In this document: positions 33,033 to 36,839 of the stretch, piece after piece
Numbering within the stretch: the first letter of the stretch is position 1
Layout: the number at the start of each line of letters is the position of its first letter
Origin: CAWKDC01 sp964383495
GTDB lineage: Bacteria; Pseudomonadota; Gammaproteobacteria; JABCZS01
Reading direction: 5' to 3'
DNA length: 36,839 nucleotides
Assembly: GCA_964383495.1 (NCBI GenBank)
Contig: CAYLHG010000016.1
Coordinates: 1 to 36,839 of the forward strand
The notes under the pieces: model-generated
What the model was told of the DNA's origin: nothing
Databases searched by the model: none
Seen by the model: only the letters and a program-made list of their open reading frames with translations
Position numbers and translations under genes: made by a program

Positions 33033-33584
33033 CTAAGTTTCAATGAGAACAGCATCGTTATCTAGCACAACGCCAAAGTGATCTGCAATCAACTCTACAA
33101 TTTGAGCAGGGGGTAATGTGTCTACGTCCACCACCGCATCAGCTAATGCTTGATACACAGAGTGGCGTATTTCTAACGTGGCTTCGAGTTGTTCTTGTAC
33201 CGAACCTTGACCTTTCAATAAAGGATGATTCTCAGCATCCCCCAGACGCGATACTAACGTTTCTATTTGAGCCCGCAAATAAACAACGCCGTGCGCAGCA
33301 AACAAAGGACGGCTGTTCAAATCCATCACTGCCCCGCCCCCCGTCGATAATACGCCGTAAAACGGGCGCAACAAGCGTTGGGTTACCACGGCCTCTTTAT
33401 GACGGAAATAAGCCTCCCCTTTAATTTGAATGAGCTCTGATACGGGGCGGTTCAAAGCCTCAGCAATCATCGCATCTGTATCAAAAAAAGGAAGACTCGC
33501 CCGCTCAGCCAATTCTCGGCCAACCGTCGTTTTACCTGACCCAGGCATGCCAATCAGCACTATTTTCTTTTCGATTGATTCCAT
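33033..33584 (-). CDS. aroK: Shikimate kinase
   Basis: The 183-residue enzyme phosphorylates shikimate in aromatic amino-acid synthesis. Walker A is GMPGSGKTTVGRELA (about 12-26), the shikimate/Mg site DTDAMI follows at about 36, then FRHKEAVV and STGGGAV. The expected neighbour aroB (dehydroquinate synthase) is not here; hemE follows directly. The ribosome binding site is poor (GAGG 13 bases upstream), so the start is less certain. Confidence 0.93.
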   Translation of the reverse strand: MESIEKKIVLIGMPGSGKTTVGRELAERASLPFFDTDAMIAEALNRPVSELIQIKGEAYFRHKEAVVTQRLLRPFYGVLSTGGGAVMDLNSRPLFAAHGVVYLRAQIETLVSRLGDAENHPLLKGQGSVQEQLEATLEIRHSVYQALADAVVDVDTLPPAQIVELIADHFGVVLDNDAVLIET

Positions 33585-33684
33585 GCGTTCAAGTATACCT
33601 CATAATAGGCCGATTGAGGCTGTTTTAACCCTTCCTACCTTCCTAAACTTAAAAGTTAAATGCTATGTGAAACATCGCTACTAG

Positions 33685-33752
33685 ATCCCGGGTATTTTGC
33701 CGTGAAGTTTCATCCCTCTATTCAAATACAGTAGACGGCAAAATTCCGGGAT
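33685..33752. repeat. Intergenic palindromic element between pilQ and aroK
   Basis: Arms ATCCCGGGTATTTTGCCGT (33685-33703) and ACGGCAAAATTCCGGGAT (33735-33752) pair over 17 bases with one small bulge around a 31-base loop. The arms end in the CCGGGATGACG pattern seen in dispersed intergenic palindromes of many proteobacteria. It may be a MITE-like copy and could also end the pil transcript. The remainder of 33585-33779 shows nothing else. Confidence 0.65.
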
Positions 33753-33779
33753 GACGAAGCAGTAAGGGTTACTTAGTCC

Positions 33780-34988
33780 TTATTCCGGAATAATCATCGG
33801 CGTAACAAATACTAATAATTCATTTTTATCATCCTCTCGATATCGGTATTTAAATAAATTTCCTAGCAAAGGAATTTTGCTCAACACAGGCACGCCTTGG
33901 CGTTGATTTAAATAGCGATTGGAATAAATACCACCAAGCACAATGGTTTCACCATCATGCAGCCGGACTTGTGTATGAATGGACTGCGTATCAATGGTGG
34001 GCTGCCCGTTTTCCGCCAATTTTCCAATCACATCATGTTTCACGTTCAAATCTAATACGATATCTTGCAAAGGCGTGATGTGGGGCGTAACACTTAATTC
34101 TAAAACAGCTTCTTTAAAGCGCAAACTTGTTGCGCCGCTGACGGCTGTTTCTTCATAGGCTAATTCTTTTCCTTGTTTAATCGTTGCTTTTTGTTGATCA
34201 GCTGTTAAAATTTTTGGCATGGCTAATACCTCTGTCTCATGCTTCTTTTCTGCAGCAGCAATATATGCATCCAATGAAATACCACCCGCTAATTTAGCCA
34301 ATGTAATTTGGAATTGACCACTATCACCTGATGTGTATTCATTTTTAAAATCAATGCCGCCTGCGTCATGCTGCGCAGAAAAATTTACTCCCAATGACTT
34401 TGAAAATCCTTTTGATGCGTTTAAAATTCTTGCTTGAATAAAAATTTGCTTTACAGGGACATCTAACGTTTTTAATAAAATTTCAGCTTGATTCAAATGT
34501 TCAGCCCCATCTGTGATGATCAAAGCATTTGTTCTGTCGTCTGCACGCACACTACCTGATTCTGACAAAACTCCGTGCTTATTTTCAAAAATTTTTTGCA
34601 ACGATTTTGCTTTAGCGTATTTTATTGAAAAAACGCGTGTTTCTTTCAGAGAGGCTATGGTGTCTTGCGCGCCAACCCATATCATCCCTTCTTTTTTTGA
34701 AGCAGGCAAATGAAAAATGTCGCATAATCTTATTAGAATATTTTCATCTGAAATATGATCCAAATGCAGTGTCGCTGTTTGCCTCCACTCTCCCTGCACA
34801 ATGATATTCTCCCCCACAGCTTTTGCAACGCGCTCCAATATTAAACCAACAGGCACTTCTTTTGCATGCAAACTTAAATAAGGTTTTTTATATTCTAAAA
34901 CAATATGTTCATCTTCAAAAGGATCTAGCATAGGCTGAGCTTTCGCTATTGTTATAAAAAATATTATAAAAATAATATAGTTTTTCAT
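33780..34988 (-). CDS. pilQ: Short PilQ/ComE-type secretin
   Basis: The 402-residue secretin has a signal peptide (about 1-17), one STN/N0-like domain (about 28-100), one secretin N domain (RVFSIKYAKAKSLQKIF to LLKTLDVPVKQIFIQARI) and a secretin domain ending VPVLSKIPLLGNLFKYR...LLVFVTPMIIPE. The AMIN domains of full PilQ (about 700 residues) are missing, as in ComE of Haemophilus. It forms the outer-membrane pore for type IV pili or DNA uptake. It overlaps the upstream pilO-like gene by 4 bases. Confidence 0.9.
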   Translation of the reverse strand: MKNYIIFIIFFITIAKAQPMLDPFEDEHIVLEYKKPYLSLHAKEVPVGLILERVAKAVGENIIVQGEWRQTATLHLDHISDENILIRLCDIFHLPASKKEGMIWVGAQDTIASLKETRVFSIKYAKAKSLQKIFENKHGVLSESGSVRADDRTNALIITDGAEHLNQAEILLKTLDVPVKQIFIQARILNASKGFSKSLGVNFSAQHDAGGIDFKNEYTSGDSGQFQITLAKLAGGISLDAYIAAAEKKHETEVLAMPKILTADQQKATIKQGKELAYEETAVSGATSLRFKEAVLELSVTPHITPLQDIVLDLNVKHDVIGKLAENGQPTIDTQSIHTQVRLHDGETIVLGGIYSNRYLNQRQGVPVLSKIPLLGNLFKYRYREDDKNELLVFVTPMIIPE

Positions 34989-35386
34989 GTGCCAGTCTCA
35001 GCTAAGATCATTATTTTCACACTCACACCCATGATATTCCGCTTTAGCTGCACATTAGAAACAAATGCATCATCAGCAATCCCATGCAATAAACAATCAT
35101 ATCCGTCTGAAAAAGAACCAACAAAATACCATGCGTTATTTTCTTTTTTCCACATGCATTCTTTATAAAAAGAATTATTCTTTAATTTTTTATTTCCAGA
35201 TCGAGTAGGAAAATCACGCCTCAATTTTTCTAATTTTTTATTCAAAAATGTTACGTCATTTCTTTTTTGTTTCAAAAAAAACATTTCAATCATAACAAAA
35301 TTTAACAGAAAAAATAAAATAGCGTATGAAAATAATGTTTTAACATTATCTCGCCACAATCCAATAAATTGATTACAATTTTTCAT
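34985..35386 (-). CDS. PilO/ComC-like alignment protein
   Basis: The 133-residue protein has one N-terminal membrane segment (about 17-38, LFSYAILFFLLNFVMIEMFFL), a basic coiled stretch, then a small periplasmic domain with two Cys. Position between the pilN-like gene and pilQ, with 14- and 4-base overlaps, points to a reduced PilO (or merged PilO/PilP) role linking the inner-membrane platform to the secretin. Sequence alone is too diverged to decide; no lipobox typical of PilP is seen. Confidence 0.6.
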   Translation of the reverse strand: MKNCNQFIGLWRDNVKTLFSYAILFFLLNFVMIEMFFLKQKRNDVTFLNKKLEKLRRDFPTRSGNKKLKNNSFYKECMWKKENNAWYFVGSFSDGYDCLLHGIADDAFVSNVQLKRNIMGVSVKIMILAETGT

Positions 35387-35825
35387 GCAAAATTACCTCA
35401 AACCGTAAACCTTGGTCTTCAGCCGTATGAGATGTACGAGATTCTATAGAAAAGAATTTTGTAATGCCTTTCAACCATTTTTCCAATACAGCTGTTTCCT
35501 TTGCTTTGCCATGTATTCTTATTTCTTTAGTATCAGCTGATAACATATAAAAAGAGATATCGTCTAAGGGGATTGCAAACAAATGTGCTACATGATTTTT
35601 TATTTTTTTCATAGAATGATCGTCCTTTTTTTGTGACCATGATTGTTGGGAAATCTTTTTTTGCATTGGCCCAATTTGTTCTTCTAGTATGTTGATCTGC
35701 CGCTCAAAACTATGCCCTTTCACCACCCCCCAAGTGATAGCAACCATGCAAACCGTGGTATACAATACCACTGCGCAGTATCGATTACGTTTGAAAAGTG
35801 CTGCATGATCAATCAGTAAATTCAT
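35373..35825 (-). CDS. PilN/ComB-like protein
   Basis: From the ATG at 35825 the protein is 150 residues with a short cytoplasmic N-terminus, one membrane segment (about 16-35, YCAVVLYTTVCMVAITWGVV), a coiled coil (about 38-65), and a ferredoxin-like periplasmic domain. This is the PilN plan. An extension to 35885 is open but unlikely, as it would overlap the pilM-like gene by 77 rather than 17 bases. It probably pairs with the following pilO-like protein. Confidence 0.65.
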   Translation of the reverse strand: MNLLIDHAALFKRNRYCAVVLYTTVCMVAITWGVVKGHSFERQINILEEQIGPMQKKISQQSWSQKKDDHSMKKIKNHVAHLFAIPLDDISFYMLSADTKEIRIHGKAKETAVLEKWLKGITKFFSIESRTSHTAEDQGLRFEVILHEKL

Positions 35826-36456
35826 GAGCGTCCCGCATTTCATCAAATAATACCTTAATACCACTACGCTGGGATGACAAAACATGGCAGCCTGGGTGAT
35901 GCGCTTGAAACAACAAAGCCAATGATTCTTCTGTGCAATATAAAGGCGCTGCCCCTAAAACTGGCATGGCTTGTATCATTCGAGACCACACACCCCATGC
36001 GCCCTCAGCACTGACATCGCCTTGCAAGGCATGTTGTAATAACCCAAATCGAAACCCGCATAACTCTAGCCGCCCTAGCCAGCGATAGGCTAGCAGAGCA
36101 AATGCTCCTACTTTTTTAGGAAGGAAGTGATGAGCCATGATATTGGGCGCCGTTAAGTAATCAACTTGATGTGGAAAGATAGGCAGTTGCGCCCATTTTT
36201 CTGCTGGCATCTGCATGACAGAGACTTCTGTGTTTTTTTGTGTAAAATCAAAAGCTTGTTCAAAATTAAAAGGCGGTTGTATTGCATTTTCACCGATACG
36301 TTGCCACACATGATAGCGGTGCAACCGCCCAGGCCAACTAAATGTTGAAATGTTTATCCAACGACTAGGCACCCACAGACGTATCGACCCTCTATTTGGG
36401 GATGGCAAATTTCCTATCAAGCCCAAAGGACTGACAATAATTTCTTGTATTTTCAT
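35809..36456 (-). CDS. Reduced PilM/ComA-like protein
   Basis: From the ATG at 36456 the protein is 215 residues, well below normal PilM (about 350). It lies at the pilM position, divergent from mrcA as in many gammaproteobacteria. The usual actin-like phosphate motifs of PilM are not visible. The sequence is rich in Trp and His (WVPSRWINISTFSWPGRLHR). It may be a shrunken scaffold like Haemophilus ComA, or a different protein at the same locus. An open upstream extension to 36555 lacks a ribosome binding site and would cover the promoter. Confidence 0.55.
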   Translation of the reverse strand: MKIQEIIVSPLGLIGNLPSPNRGSIRLWVPSRWINISTFSWPGRLHRYHVWQRIGENAIQPPFNFEQAFDFTQKNTEVSVMQMPAEKWAQLPIFPHQVDYLTAPNIMAHHFLPKKVGAFALLAYRWLGRLELCGFRFGLLQHALQGDVSAEGAWGVWSRMIQAMPVLGAAPLYCTEESLALLFQAHHPGCHVLSSQRSGIKVLFDEMRDAHEFTD

Positions 36457-36505
36457 CACATTCTCATTCTTATTATTGGATGTTTTTAGCAATTTTACTC
36501 TGCCT

Positions 36506-36511
36506 ATTATA
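36506..36511 (-). promoter_or_regulatory. Likely -10 box of the pil/com operon
   Basis: TATAAT on the minus strand lies 50 bases before the pilM-like ATG; the matching -35 is weak (TCAAAA at 17 bases), which suggests activator dependence. No CRP-S/Sxy-type site is evident. Confidence 0.4.
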
Positions 36512-36544
36512 AAAAGCAAGGGGTTTCTTTTTGAGCGCAGAAAA

Positions 36545-36572
36545 TTCACATGCAAGTTAAATACTCTATAAT
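36545..36572 (+). promoter_or_regulatory. Promoter of mrcA
   Basis: TTCACA (36545-36550), a 16-base spacer and perfect TATAAT (36567-36572) stand 77 bases before the mrcA ATG. It is back-to-back with the pil operon -10, so the two transcription units share this 190-base region. Confidence 0.65.
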
Positions 36573-36648
36573 AGGAAGAGGCATTATAGGGTAGTGAATG
36601 CTTAATATGATATGATGAGCCCCATTAGACTGCTGGCTGATAACCCCA

Positions 36649-36839
36649 ATGATACGCATTTTTACACTGATTTTTAATTTAGGTTTGCTGGTCGCCTTCG
36701 GGGTGGTCGTGGCTGTTATTTATATGAGCGACCAACTTCCTTCTGTAGAAATGATGAAAGATATGCGCTTCCAAACCCCTTTACGGGTTTACACCATTGA
36801 TGGCAAATTAATTGGCCAATTCGGGGAAAAGCGCCGTAT
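36649..36839 (+). CDS. mrcA: Penicillin-binding protein 1A, N-terminal part
   Basis: The first 63 codons are present; the gene continues beyond the window. The N-terminus has a membrane anchor (IRIFTLIFNLGLLVAFGVVVAVIY), then the PBP1A opening SDQLPSVEMMKDMRFQTPLRVYTIDGKLIGQFGEKRR that precedes the glycosyltransferase domain. The full enzyme polymerises and cross-links peptidoglycan. Divergence from the pilM-Q locus is the classical gammaproteobacterial order. The ribosome binding site is weak. Confidence 0.9.
   Translation, partial: MIRIFTLIFNLGLLVAFGVVVAVIYMSDQLPSVEMMKDMRFQTPLRVYTIDGKLIGQFGEKRR

Overview
The window reads as chromosomal DNA of an AT-rich gammaproteobacterium, most likely a host-associated member of the Legionellales/Coxiella side of the class. 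This placement is inference. It rests on the mix of housekeeping genes with a compact type II secretion operon, a reduced pil/com operon beside mrcA, a CsrA-sponge-type small RNA preceded by a LetA-like box, an AT-hook/histone-like protein, and large low-complexity effector-like proteins including one with ankyrin-like segments. No rRNA, tRNA, IS element or CRISPR array was found. A 100-N assembly gap lies at 25537-25636.

Layout, left to right. Positions 1-1548 (minus) hold the 5' part of an unrecognised protein that runs off the window through a hexanucleotide poly-serine repeat. At 1784-3398 are a secreted DUF1460 cysteine hydrolase and a toxin-first HigBA-like module. At 3498-6756 are groEL, groES (with an RpoH-type promoter) and metK. 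At 6797-15657 a single minus-strand operon encodes a type II secretion system in the order gspC-D-E-F-G-I-J-K-L-M; gspH is absent. At 15834-17197 hslO and dsbB (redox chaperone and disulfide oxidase) are transcribed divergently from it.

The stretch 17198-17551 lacks a protein gene. It carries a strong candidate for an RsmY/RsmZ/CsrB-type RNA, with three GGA-in-loop hairpins and a perfect intrinsic terminator. Then come fdxA (minus), an AT-hook/lysine-alanine-rich nucleoid-type protein, a RelB-like antitoxin with a frameshifted RelE toxin, xthA and priA, a VapBC module with 12-bp operator iterons, a DUF4143 AAA ATPase behind a 15-bp palindrome, and a YheT-type hydrolase.

Positions 25214-31938 form an accessory three-gene plus-strand block: a ~1680-residue Asn/Ser/Ala-rich protein with an internal 279-bp duplication, a two-membrane-segment protein, and a small ankyrin-like protein. 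None can be given a known function; together they are the best candidate for an undescribed, possibly host-directed system. The window closes with hemE, aroK and a shortened pilQ/pilO/pilN/pilM-like operon (minus), divergent from the start of mrcA (PBP1A).

The toxin-antitoxin modules and the unknown genes sit at the joints between conserved blocks. T2SS, DsbB and Hsp33 plausibly serve envelope protein export and folding. The sRNA would link this region to CsrA-controlled life-cycle switching if confirmed.
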